From assembly GCA_022316685.1 (NCBI GenBank), contig JAKJHU010001358.1, positions 1 to 64,000 on the forward strand: a stretch of DNA of 64,000 nt, given 5' to 3'. The notes beneath the pieces were generated by a model, which worked only from the letters and a program-made list of their open reading frames with translations, ran no database searches and was not told the DNA's origin. The stretch is from Progne subis subis. Its lineage: Eukaryota; Chordata; Aves; Passeriformes; Hirundinidae. This document shows, one piece after another, positions 54,453 through 64,000 of the stretch. The stretch's first letter is position 1, and each line of letters opens with the position of its first letter. The translations under genes were made by a program, and so were the position numbers.

Positions 54453-54944
54453 TGTTAGGAAAATTAATCCACAAACACCAGAGGTTTATGTCCAAAAAGG
54501 AGACAGAGGAGTCCTTTTACTTTATTCAAATAAAGGGAGAGGCCATGGGGCATTTCCCCTGGGGTCTCTCAGTTTTTCGGAGGACGCAGCCTCCTTTTTA
54601 TCCTAATTTCCCGGCCGCATTTCCCTCTCTCTTTCCCCATTGGCTGAGGTACTTGAGACGTACAGACTTCCCGAAATGCCTAAGAATCCCCTTTTAATGT
54701 ATAACCCCCCCTAATTTTTAATTTTTATGGGATTTATGGGGTTTTCCCCATTGTTGCTTTCATCTTTCAATATTCAATTTCATTTACAAACAAACCTACA
54801 GTTTGTTTGTAAAGGCAAGTATCTTCTTTTCCATTCATCAATCAGTAGAATCCTTCCCATTGTTTCTCTTATCTCTCAGTGCTAGTTTTATTGACCAGCA
54901 GACCCAGGACTTGTTTGTAAAGAAAAATCTTGTCATTCCTCTCA
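54453..54944 (-). repeat. 5' LTR of P3
   Basis: 492 bp, mate of 35559-36051; sense TGAGAGGAATGACAAG to TTTTCCTAACA. The outer flank is TCCC. Confidence 0.92.
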
Positions 54945-55594
54945 TCCCTAAGCTTTAGCCCTGCTCTGACTTGCCCTGAGCTGGTCGTCAACCCTTGAGG
55001 GCCTTAGCCTTTTTCCAACCACTTGGACCAGTTTTTCTGGGATGTGTGGGGAGTTGGTGTAGTCTCAAACCTCAAACAACTGGTGGTGAAAGCCTAATTG
55101 TCCCCTTGCTCCCTTTCTTTAGCTGCCTGGTTTTGTCACTAGGTTTTGGTGGCTTCTGTGGGCTCAGGGAGGCAGAGTACTTGAAACACAGCCACGAGAT
55201 CCTGGTGAACAGTTGAAAACACTTGCGTGGCATCTGGGGAAAACAAGGAGGGAAATAAGGAGCTGACCTTGGAGAATGAAGGCACTAATGGTGCAAAGCA
55301 ATCCTCCCATTTAGGGACATCGTGGTCATGCCTGCATTAGGGGCTGAACACACTGGTGAGCTCTGACCATGATAAAATCAGGGTGACAACCTTGGGGACT
55401 TTACTCGGGAGTTCAGGGGCTGGGAAAGTTACTTTGGGGAAGGACTGAGTTTCCTCTCTCTCAGCCTTGTTTGATGCTTGTGCTACCATCACATGAAGGG
55501 AAACCCAAGCAGCACCAGTTACACCCTCAAAGCTGCAGCTGTGCTCATGATAGGCCGGGAGTTGAGACTGCACTGCCAGGATGAGCGGGGCGGG
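54945..55594. other. No recognised feature
   Basis: Low to moderate GC, no long open frame, no repeat I recognise. Probably host DNA adjoining P3, or old decayed repeat. Confidence 0.6.
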
Positions 55595-56229
55595 TGTGAT
55601 ATGTGACCTAAAGTTAATTTGTGTTAGGTAATGTGATATGTAATTAATTCACATTGAAATGTAGTGATATGCAATATCAAATTGATCTGCATTCAGTCTG
55701 ATTTAACATCTGTAAACCTAAAGTGTGTTTAGGGTTAACAAAGACTAAAACTGCAAGAAGGGGACACGGGGGTTGGGGAAGGAAAGAATTTCTGCCAGGA
55801 AAAGCCTCGGGACAATCAACAAAACTAAAAGAATGGAAAAATGGGGAGATTGGCCGTGCCTTCCCCAGAGATGGGCGTGCTAATGATCGAAGGATTTGGA
55901 GGAGATTGGTATCTTATCTGTTCCAGCCCGATTTAACATTTCCAAACCTTCTCCAGACCCGGCAATCATGGCATTGTTCCACTCCGAGAACTACGGACAG
56001 TCGCAGTCCACTCTCAGCGAAAGGCTGTATAAAAAACCGGTGGTGCTGGGCACATTTTGTGAACAGAGGGGGTTACGGAGCGATAGAGTCCGTTACTACG
56101 TTCACCCAGTGCAAAAACCCCGGGGTTCGACGCTGTTCCTTTTAATTGTGGCTGTTGGAGACTGAATTTAAGTCTCGAAATAAAATTCTAAATTTTGATT
56201 TACGGAATTTGGCTTGTCGATTTATTACA
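55595..56229 (+). mobile_element. Solo LTR, class I-type, 635 bp
   Basis: TGTGATATG to TTTATTACA. GTATAAAAAACC (56028) and AATAAA (56177) give the plus sense. Its R-U5 part (56040-56229) matches 59828-60010 in reverse, the LTR of P4. The outer flanks GCGGG and GCCGG differ by one base. Confidence 0.8.
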
Positions 56230-56399
56230 GCCGGGAAAGAAGCTGTGATGCCACAAGGAGGGAATTCGGCACAGCCGCACTCAGCCGGGTGCCTGGGCAG
56301 GTCTGAACCGTCCAGCGGACCTGGGACAAGGCAAGTGCGACACTCCGCTTGAAATAGCAACTCATCTGCTGAGGCTGGGGGACCTGAACGGATCCCAAC
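56230..56399. other. Short unique flank
   Basis: GC rises from here into the CpG island. No reading frame or repeat recognised. Confidence 0.5.
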
Positions 56400-57480
56400 C
56401 GCGAATCCCAGCCCAGCCTCGGGGCTGCACGGCTCTGTCCCGGCCCGGCCCGTGTTACCCTAGGGGTCGCAGGGCATTGGGACGGGTCCCCCTGCGCCTT
56501 CCCGAGGAGTCGGCGCGGGGAACCCTTCCCTGCGCTGGAAGTGGGCACGGGCTGGGGGGCCGCGGAGGCAGTCAGGCAGCCCGCGGGGCTGGGGACCCGC
56601 TCGGCGGGGGCTCAGGACCGCTGGGCCGGGGCTCGGGAGCCCCTGGCCGGAGCTCCGCGCTCGCCTGGCTACACTAGCCGCCGCCCCAAACCTCTGCCCG
56701 CCCCGTCCGCAACCTGGGCTGCACCATCGCGGGCTGCCGCGGGGAGGGACTGGCGGCCCCACACCTCACAGAACGCGGCGGCGGGACCGGTGGAGCCGAG
56801 CAGGGCCGGGGGTCGGCGGGGCGGGGCCGGGCTCGGCGGGGCGGGGCGGGGAGCGCGGGCAGGGCGGGCTCGGGGGCGCGGCGGGTCCCCCCCGCGCGGT
56901 GCCGCCGTGGGCGCGCCCGGAGCCGCCCGCAGGCCGGGGCGGAACGTGCGGCGGGCGGGCAGCGATGGCGGCGGCCGAGGTGGCGTGGCAGGTGCGGGCG
57001 GGCGCGGGGCCGCACATCGCGGGGCCTGGGCAGCACCGGGGCGGCGGTCGGGAGAGCCAGGCATGGCTGGGGCGGCGGGGCCGGATCGGGGGGCGCCGGG
57101 CGGGCTGCGAGGACATCGGCCTGGGGCCTCTCGCGGGTTCCGAGACTCGGTTCGAAGCGGCGGCGGCTCCCGGAGGGTCGGGCTTTGGGGGCCGACCTGA
57201 GGGGAGCTGAGATTACCTGGGGTAGAGGATGTTGGGCCCCCCCCTCCCCCCGCTGCAACCCGGTCCAGCGACCTTGGGCTGCCCGCACCGCAGCGGGCCG
57301 GGGGTCCTGCCCCGCCGGTGCCCCCGAGCCCTGCCACGGCCGGACCTGCCGCGCTGCCCGGGGCTGGCCGGGCTGCAGCGCTGGGGAGGCCTGGCCACGC
57401 ATCCCTTACCCAGGTCTGGGGGGCCCCTCGCTGGGCCAGGGCACGACAGTTGCATCCCTGTCTCCGGGGATGCTGCTCTC
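56400..57480 (+). promoter_or_regulatory. CpG island, likely host promoter
   Basis: About 1 kb of very GC-rich sequence full of CpG, with many GGGCGGG-type Sp1 sites (56810-56880), and no retroviral sequence. It is the one place in the window that looks like a vertebrate housekeeping promoter. It could serve either strand; the exon candidate at 56965 suggests plus. Confidence 0.75.
56965..56991 (+). CDS. Candidate first coding exon of a host gene
   Basis: AGCGATGG (good start context) opens MAAAEVAWQ and ends at CAG|GTGCGG, a consensus donor, inside the CpG island. Nine codons, phase 0 at the end. I do not recognise the gene. A downstream open stretch at 57517-57840 has an acceptor-like AG before it, but I cannot prove it is an exon. 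Without transcript evidence this is only a candidate. Confidence 0.35.
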
Positions 57481-59827
57481 CTCCCAAGGAAACCATCAGC
57501 CCGTGTTCGGTAGTGCATGACGCGGGAAAGGAAGGTCTCCAGTCTGGCACCGTGTGCCGCGGAGGAGCTATGGGAGGCAAACACCAGCACCGTGTCCCCG
57601 CTGCGCTTTGTCCCCGAGGGTCCCTGGGTGCCACTGGCCGCCGCCGCGCTCGCCCGCCTGCCTAGCGCGGCAAAAGATCCCTGTGTGTCTGCGGAGAATT
57701 ATCCAGAAGAAGAGCAGAGGGAGTTGAGCCACCTCTGCATTTGTCGGAGAAATGCTAAGGAGGCATCTGTAACGCGTTTGCATGTGGAAAGATTTTGTCT
57801 GTGGTTTGATGGGCTTCCAACTTTTATGTCCATATGTTAATACAGAAGTAATACTTGAGGTGAATGCTTTCCAATTTCATCTTCAAAGCAGTATGTTTTA
57901 GCGTGGACCCAGTCTTGCTGAATGGGTAGACGTAGCCATTCCTTACCAGTTTGTGATGTTATTTCCTCCTGGACATACCCATTGCCTTGTATGTGGCTGC
58001 CAAAATATGTGAAGTGACTCAGTTGCTCCCCTGTCTTGAAGAAATTGAGTGTTATGCTTTCCTAAGATAATGTACAGGAGTTTGAGACATATGCTTGTGG
58101 CCTGGAATGAATTTATGATACCCCACAGCCTCGCTTTGAAGGCAAAAGGGAAAGCTGGCTGTGAGCCAGACTTGAAATTAGTGTGCTGCAAATTGAAAAT
58201 GTCATTTTATGAACAGATAACTTGTCAGCCAAGGTCTCGGGCATCTGGTCATGTCTGATTCCTGGAGCAGTTAACTGTAATGTCCTGGTGGTACAGAGGG
58301 CTCTGTGTGTGCCAACAGGGTTTAAGGTGTGAGAGCTGGGGCTGGGTTTGTGGAGGAGCTGGGGTTACCACCCTGCCGTTGTCCCAGAGATCCCTTGATC
58401 AAACCCACACTTATTGCAAGGATGGTCAGTGAAACCCCCTTCTCCCCAGGTGGGCAGGGTGGCCTTGTCACCACCAAGCTGAGCCCCTTCTCCTGTCCTC
58501 TGCCAGTGGGGAGGATGGGTGCAGAGGACTGGCTTGCCAGGCACTGTCCAACTCTCAGTCTCTAGCAGAGGTCAGAAAAATTATTGCGACTGCTGATATG
58601 TATCTTTTAACTGGTGGAGGAGACTTCTGGGAATGTATCCAAACTGCATGGCATTTCTGCAGCCTTTTGTTAGGGGCATAAAGAAGTGTAATCTTAAGAG
58701 CTGTCAGAATTTGAGATTTTGGAAGCACTTGACTGTGAATGTCAAATGGCTGAGTGATGCAGTGCATCTGGAGAGGGTGGTTGATGATCAGGACCTTTGG
58801 TGAGACGCTTCTTGCTTTCCATGGGGCCTGATTCAAAACTATTTCCCTCCCACTTTTCTGGTGTTTTTCTTTTATATTCTTGATGATCTTATATCAGCTG
58901 AGCAAGGAAAAACAATACAAAGTCTTAATCTAGACTTTACATTCCTGATTTACATTTATCTCGTGGAGGATTTTATACTATCTGCTGGATAATTCTTTCA
59001 TTACATAGGAGAATTACATACTTGTACAAGTGAGAAATAATTGGTACAAGTATTGCTCTAATTTGCTGTTTAATCAGAATCAAATGCAGTCTAGGGAAGT
59101 GAATGCCATAACACCAAGGTCATGAGAAAGGATCTGATGTTCTGGCTTAAAGACAGTGTGAAAACCTGAGTTCAGGTTCTACCTTGCTTTGACATTTGAT
59201 TTCTTGTGCAAGAGATGTCTCAGGTTTGGGGGTTCAGCAGGAGGTGGCTGCTGTGAGCACTGGCAGTAGTGGGGGAGCTCTGTGACTGTTGCTTGATTTG
59301 GTTTTGTTACAGGATGGTGCTGCTGTGTTTGTTTGGGCTGTTTGGAAATCTTTCTAAGGGAGTCTCCAAGGCTCAGGGTTTGAAGTGATTCTCATTTGGG
59401 AAGAGGTGAGAAATTGTGTCAGAAGTACTAAGTGTCAGCTGTCAGTGTCCTGAACAGAAACATTCAACTAGATGAAGTATTGTACAGCAGCATCTGAGAG
59501 CAGTTTTGTGCTGTGTGGGCCTCATTTGGACACTGGGTCCCTTGGGTTCAGAGCTGTAACATTCTTTATTTTCTTTGCTGTGCTCTGCCTGAATATCACC
59601 AAGTGGAGGCTTTGCCTTTGCCGTGGTATCCTGTTGTGAAAAACGAGGTTCACTTTCCTGGTAAATTTTAAGAAATAGGTTTAATAAAATAAAAATAAAA
59701 CAATTAGGAGACAGAGTAAGCAAAATTACGTCTGGCCGAGTGACTTGGCATTCAGCCAAGTTCACAACCTGCTATTTCAGAGCTATTCTTTAAATACCCT
59801 TTCTATTGCATCAGTCTGTTGCATTTT
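57481..59827. other. Intron-like or intergenic host DNA
   Basis: No ERV or CR1 sequence recognised, only short open frames. The stretch 57517-57840 (107 codons plus strand) begins GC-rich and becomes AT-richer; it may be coding at its start but has no donor that I can place. The rest looks like ordinary single-copy sequence. Confidence 0.5.
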
Positions 59828-60414
59828 TGTTATAAATGAAGTAGCCAAATTAATCATTAAAACAGATTTTATTGTGCGACCAAAATCGGTCTCGGAAAGC
59901 CACAATCAAAAGAAACAGTGTCGAGCTCAGGTTCGGCACTGCGTGAACACAGATTCAGACTCTATCGCTCCAAAATCCCCTCTGTTCACCAAGTCTGCCT
60001 CTCCCAGGCCAGTTTTATACAGTTTTTCTGACTAAGGCAGAGTTTTTTCTACTCTTTCTGTCGCTCTTGCTCACTTCACATATTCATGCAGTTTCTTTTC
60101 TTTGCTGTTGGCTTGACAAAACAGTTTCTGGGAAGAAGTGAATGCTTATCTCGGTTTACAGGAACCTGGTGTTGGGATGCACGCCCTTAATGATGCAGAT
60201 TGTCCTTATCATAGATGCATATCGGGTACTCATCATCGGAGCCTTGCTGGACTCATCCCTGGTAAAGGCCCATCTCTGTTCGAAGCCACTCTTTTCTACG
60301 ATGCCCACTTCACAATTGCAAATCAGTCTCTTTCCCTGCCCTGCTGTTGGTTTTTCAAATTTTTTTTGGTGTCTTTATTTTACAAGCACGAATTATTTTA
60401 TATCATATATTACA
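59828..60414 (-). repeat. 3' LTR of provirus P4
   Basis: 587 bp, sense TGTAATATATG to TTTATAACA. CTGTATAAAAC and AATAAA in sense show promoter and poly(A) signals. A polypurine tract (sense GTAGAAGGGGAGGGAT) is at 60415-60430. Related to the solo LTR at 55595-56229. Confidence 0.8.
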
Positions 60415-60447
60415 ATCCCTCCCCTTCTACATAAACACATTAATTCG

Positions 60448-61090
60448 TGTTGGGTATGTTCCCTGGCATTCAGGTGGTTTTAGAGTCTTTTTTGCCCTCT
60501 GCAAAGCTCTGAGCCAAACGGATAAAAGAGACGGAGTCTTCTGATTTTTCAAGGTTGCATGCTTCGTTTATTTTTCTTATCTTACAATTTTCTCAGCGCC
60601 CCACGAGAGATGTTTGCAGCTGCTCGGGCATCTGATGACTCCTCCTGCCCAGGGCTGTCCTTTATCTTTTATACTAATTGCTACGTATTCTTTATTTACT
60701 ATTAATCGCCAATGCCTATCACTATTACTAAAAAGGTCATCTCTACTCTGACCCAATCCTCACAAACTACCTTGTGCCAACGTCACTGCCGAAGTGGAGT
60801 GAGGGAAGAAGAAAGAAGAAGAAGGAGACAACGCCCCAAATTCTCCATCTTGCCCCCATTCACTTCAATGCTAGAAATCTAAACTTACTGTTTTCTCACC
60901 CTGTGATATACTAAACTACTATATTTTTCACACTCTTGTGGCCTGCAAACCCTCTCGCAGTGTAGGAAGTCTTTCCCATGGACTGAGATCAAAGCCAGTG
61001 TCTCTCTGAGCTCTGGGCTGGGGTCCCAGACCCCCCTGTCCAGGTCTCTGACCCTCCAGGGCAGCCAAAGGAATGCCCTGGACTCCAACA
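60448..61090 (-). mobile_element. Solo LTR, 643 bp, 6-bp target duplication
   Basis: TGTTGGGTATG at the left and CTCCAACA at the right. AATTCG on both sides (60442-60447 and 61091-61096). Reverse-oriented relative of 11525-12228; the last part of that copy (about 80 bp) has a different sequence here. Inserted just beyond the polypurine tract of P4. Confidence 0.92.
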
Positions 61091-61096
61091 AATTCG

Positions 61097-61533
61097 TACT
61101 TTTATTAACAAAGTTTGATTTGTTTTGGTTATTACCAGCTCTCATTTCCTTTTAACTGCTACCTTGATACATGAACTAATTGTAGAATAGACTATTCTAG
61201 GTACCTATTCCAGTTTCTATAGTCTAATTGTTCAGCATTATTAGGAAGAGAAAAAATCCCTTACTCTTCCTCAAGCTCATCGTATTCATCCCATTCCTCC
61301 TGTAATATTTCACAATATTTTCTATAAATCCTTTTTTCTTCTTTTATTTGCTCTTCAAATTTAGCCAGAACTTCTGCAGCTTTACTTATCTCCTCCCCTT
61401 CCTCTAATTTCATTATTTTGGATACCTTAGGGATTTGGCCAAATTTTTCTGTGGCAAGTTCTAGATCTGTAGGCAGGGCTGCTATCTGCATACCTTGTAC
61501 CACTGAATGTATTAGTCGAATGAAACATGGTAT
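61097..61533 (-). pseudogene. env: P4 env TM, cytoplasmic end
   Basis: 61503-61261 encodes the end of TM (VQGMQIAALPTDLE, like [15 protein letters not shown] of P3) and a long Glu/Lys-rich acidic tail (ending EEWDEYDELEEE). 61097-61260 is the region before the LTR, with stops. Confidence 0.75.
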
Positions 61534-62027
61534 TGAGAGGAATGAGATTTGTCTTTATAAAGAAGCCCTGAGTCTGCTAGTAGATAAAACTAGCACTGAG
61601 AGATAAGAGAAACAATGGGAAGGATTCTACTGACTGATGAATGGAAAAGAAGATACTTGCCTTTACAAACAAACTGTAGGTTTGTTTGTAAATGAAATTG
61701 AATATTGAAAGATGAAAGCAACAATGGGGAAAAACCCATAAATCCCATAAAAATTAAAAATTAGCGGGGGGGGGGTTATACATTAAAAGGGGAATCTTAG
61801 GCATTTCGGGAAGTCTGTACCTCTCAAGTACCTCAGCCAATGGGGAAAGAGAGAGGGAAATGCGGCCGGGAAATTAGGATAAAAAGGAGGCTGCGTCCTC
61901 CGAAAAACTGAGAGACCCCAGGGGAAATGCCCCATGGCCTCTCCCTTTATTCGAATAAAGTAAAAGGACTCCTCTGTCTCCTTTTTGGACATAAACCTCT
62001 GGTGTTTGTGGATTAATTTTCCTAACA
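61534..62027 (+). mobile_element. Solo LTR of the P3 family in P4 env
   Basis: 494 bp, TGAGAGGAATG to TTTTCCTAACA, plus sense. The 4-bp duplication GTAT is exact (61530-61533 and 62028-62031). It interrupts the TM membrane anchor region of P4 env. Confidence 0.93.
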
Positions 62028-63177
62028 GTATCAAGCAAGGTAAAAATTTTAATCCAGCTATCGAACATAATATGGAGAATACTACCTTTTTCCACCAGGC
62101 TCCTTCCCCAAACAACTGATCCCACCAAGAAGCCTGGAGGATAGAATTCCATTTCTGAACTAGTACATGTGCCACCTTTTTAATTTCTGCCGCAAGGCCT
62201 CTGATGGTTTCTCCATAATCATCAATTTCTATACAACACTCAGATTCATTAAACTTTCCACAAACTCCTTCCTCTTCAGCTAATAGGTAGTCTAATGCGA
62301 TTCGATTTTGATACACAAAACCCCGCATTTGGGAGTGTTGTCCGGCCAATAATTCAAAAGCGTCCGAAGTATGGTTTGATACAATTTCTACTACAGCCTG
62401 GAGTCTTATTAATCTATTCAGCAGATAGATTGGGATTCTATATCCCCAACTTCCATTTTGGGCCCAAGTTGCAGGGCCATAATATTCTATTATTCTTTCT
62501 GCAGGCCATTCCTCTTCTCCCCATTTCTGACTCCCCCTTGCTATAGGAAGTTCTTTCTTTAATTCCCTTTTCTTTCTACTCAAAGTTTCGTACAGGGGTG
62601 CTCTTAACAAACTGCTCTCAGACCTGGGTAGCGTGAAAAAGAAAGGTCTTATCACCCCTAGAGTACATGATCCTTTCCACCTGCGGGGTAACTCACTGTA
62701 AGTTTTTTTCCCACATATCCAATATATTCCGTCAGGGGCTTTCCATTTAGTATTTATATTTTCTGGCTTCATCCAGTAATCCCTTAAACTTTCCAGAGAT
62801 TGGTAAGGGTTAGTTCCAGAGCTTTTATGCCAACATAGTTCAGTTTTGTTAATCCATTCACAATTTGTTCCCTTTGTGCGACTCCAATACCCGGCAGGAG
62901 GTTCTGGTTGCCAGACCTTGGTTTTATTGTTTGAATTTACTGTTAAGGTGGATATACAAGGAGGGTATCCCACTATTTCAGTATATTCTCTTCCCTCCCT
63001 ACTGACACAAATTGTTCCAATTATTCTCTGATCTAAAATCCATCCTTCAGATCTTTGCATTGTTTTTGAGATTTGAGTATTATCCCATTTTAGAAGTTGC
63101 CCTGGAGTTATACTCTCACCTTTCCATGGCCATTTATTGGCTGACTTAAGTCCTCCACAAATCCAACAATTAGGCAA
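62028..63177 (-). pseudogene. env: P4 env, SU C-terminal and TM ectodomain
   Basis: About 385 codons open, from a CWICGG motif (about 63165) through SU with N-glycosylation sites and a WICGKK block, IRPFFFTLP, and a basic RKKRELKKEL site (about 62570) that may be the cleavage site. TM has an LDYLLAEE core and a loop CGKFNESECC, in which seven residues separate the first Cys from the Cys pair. The membrane anchor begins near 62060 and is cut by the LTR. The frame stays open into the LTR to 61783. Confidence 0.85.
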
Positions 63178-63999
63178 ACCTAATTCAGTTGCAATTTCCT
63201 GTATTAACTCTATAAACAGATTTTTGTTTGAGGCAGGTAATCCTCAATTACTATACTGTTTTTCTAGTTGTTCATATTGCTCACTCAGAGTTCTCAGCCT
63301 CTCTTGTTCTACCCTCTTTTTCCTCATTTCTGACTCCTGTCTTTTTAACTCTTGAGCTACCTGCTTCATTTTGCTTTCTGGATCTACCCACTCTTCATTC
63401 CTTGAAAAGCAGAAAGTTTTATCAAATTGTAAGCATACTCTGTCATCATCATCTCTGAGGAGATCAAGTATTACAGGTTCATTACTGAGTGAGAATCTTT
63501 TTCCATATTTCAAATTTCTTCCTACCCAATAAGTCTTTCCGTCCATCACACACATTTCTAACTGATTGCTATCATAGCATAATTTGTTAACTTGAAAGTA
63601 TGCTACAGATATTGATTTCATTTTACCTCCGATCCATACAGTACAATTACATTGGTTACAAGTAGGAATAGTAGGTATCTGCCCAGCATCCCATTTATAT
63701 ACTGCATGTGTGAATGTTTTCCTTTCTGTGGATGGTATTTCTGACTGCCCGTCCTTAGATATGGCTCTTGGGTTGTAGCACACTATCCTCTTTTCCAATT
63801 TACACATTCTATATCAAGTGCCATTGAAGGTACAGTACCCGCTTACTTTGCTGCTTCTGCAGTCATATAGGGCCTGGTATGCCAAACTTTTTGTGGCCAT
63901 TTGTCCCTTCAGGACAGTCTGAGTGCATTGTTTGCACTCATTATCGGGGCTCTGCTTCTCAGTGCTGGACTGTCTGGGTGCAGACCAGTTGTCCTGCAC
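63178..63999 (-). pseudogene. env: P4 env SU, N-terminal part
   Basis: 63807-63244 (187 codons) carries a Cys-rich segment (CNQCNCTVW) and, near its end, a long charged stretch (MKQVAQELKRQESEMRKK and on) with heptad character, probably a coiled coil. 63999-63814 is another open piece. Stops or frame changes at 63809 and about 63240. It continues into 63177. The start of env lies outside the window. Confidence 0.75.
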
Positions 64000-64000
64000 A

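Larger units (their letters stand above)
35559..54944 (-). mobile_element. Class I provirus P3, expanded by nested insertions
   Basis: LTRs at 35559-36051 (3') and 54453-54944 (5'), minus strand. The outer 4-bp flanks are TCTC and TCCC, a target duplication with one change. In 5'-3' order: primer site, gag, [C2B 44375-53366], protease, RT, [solo LTR 42824-43502], RT, RNase H, integrase, [solo LTR 39334-40083], env SU, [CR1 36562-38057], env TM, 3' LTR. Without insertions it is about 7 kb. The two LTRs differ by a few percent by eye. Confidence 0.92.

Noticed and set aside
56669..57634. Long minus-strand open frames (321 and 242 codons) across the CpG island
   Set aside because: Very GC-rich DNA lacks stop codons by chance. 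Composition is Pro/Arg/Ala runs with no domain, and several frames are open at once.
57517..57840. Second exon or a 107-codon gene downstream of the CpG island
   Set aside because: No donor site can be placed, the later part looks like noncoding sequence, and no domain is recognised. Kept only as a note.

Overview
The window reads as bird DNA, most likely a songbird. It carries CR1 LINEs with the typical 3' end (repeats of ATTCTGTG), endogenous retroviruses (ERVs) of all three classes, ERVL-type LTRs that begin or end with TGTCCTGG or TGTCTTGG motifs, and one host-like CpG island. Nearly all of it is retroelement sequence, and the elements sit inside one another. Paired LTRs differ by only a few percent by eye, so many insertions accumulated in a short time. 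That is what a low-recombination chromosome such as the avian W would look like; the W assignment is inference.

Layout. 1-2372: class II ERV pol debris, minus strand. 2373-6338: a CR1, minus strand, holding two solo LTRs in opposite orientation, both with target duplication AACTC. 6339-20912: class I provirus P2 (minus, 5' truncated, no env recognised). Its 3' LTR is split by a nearly complete class I provirus P1 (6541-16318, tRNA-His primer site, gag/UAG/pol, env, plus an extra Cys-rich ORF between pol and env). P1 pol is itself split by an LTR at 11525-12228. 20913-33932: class II provirus C2A (minus), whose nucleocapsid region is split by a complete ERVL provirus (25152-31831). 33933-35558: a chimeric remnant with a tRNA-Trp-like primer site and a plus-strand retroviral protease.

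35559-54944 is a single class I provirus P3 (minus, tRNA-Pro-like primer site) spread over 19.4 kb by later insertions: a CR1 in env, an ERVL-type LTR between pol and env, a solo LTR of the P2 family in RT, and the class II provirus C2B (plus strand) in the gag/pro region. C2B in turn contains an alpharetrovirus-like provirus (45978-51304, tRNA-Trp primer site), and that contains a truncated ERVL. C2B's 3' LTR also holds a solo LTR of P3's own family. The nest is therefore four levels deep.

54945-59827 is the only stretch resembling ordinary host DNA. It has one solo LTR, then a strong CpG island at about 56400-57480 with a candidate first coding exon. 59828-63999 is the 3' end of another class I provirus (P4, minus) with a gamma-type env related to that of P3, interrupted by two further solo LTRs.

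No retroviral gene is fully intact end to end. Frameshifts and in-frame stops are noted per feature. The most unusual items are the Cys-rich ORF of P1, the conserved multi-hydrophobic leader ORF of the two ERVLs, the stop at gag codon 37 shared by both class II proviruses, and the deep nest with its clear insertion order.
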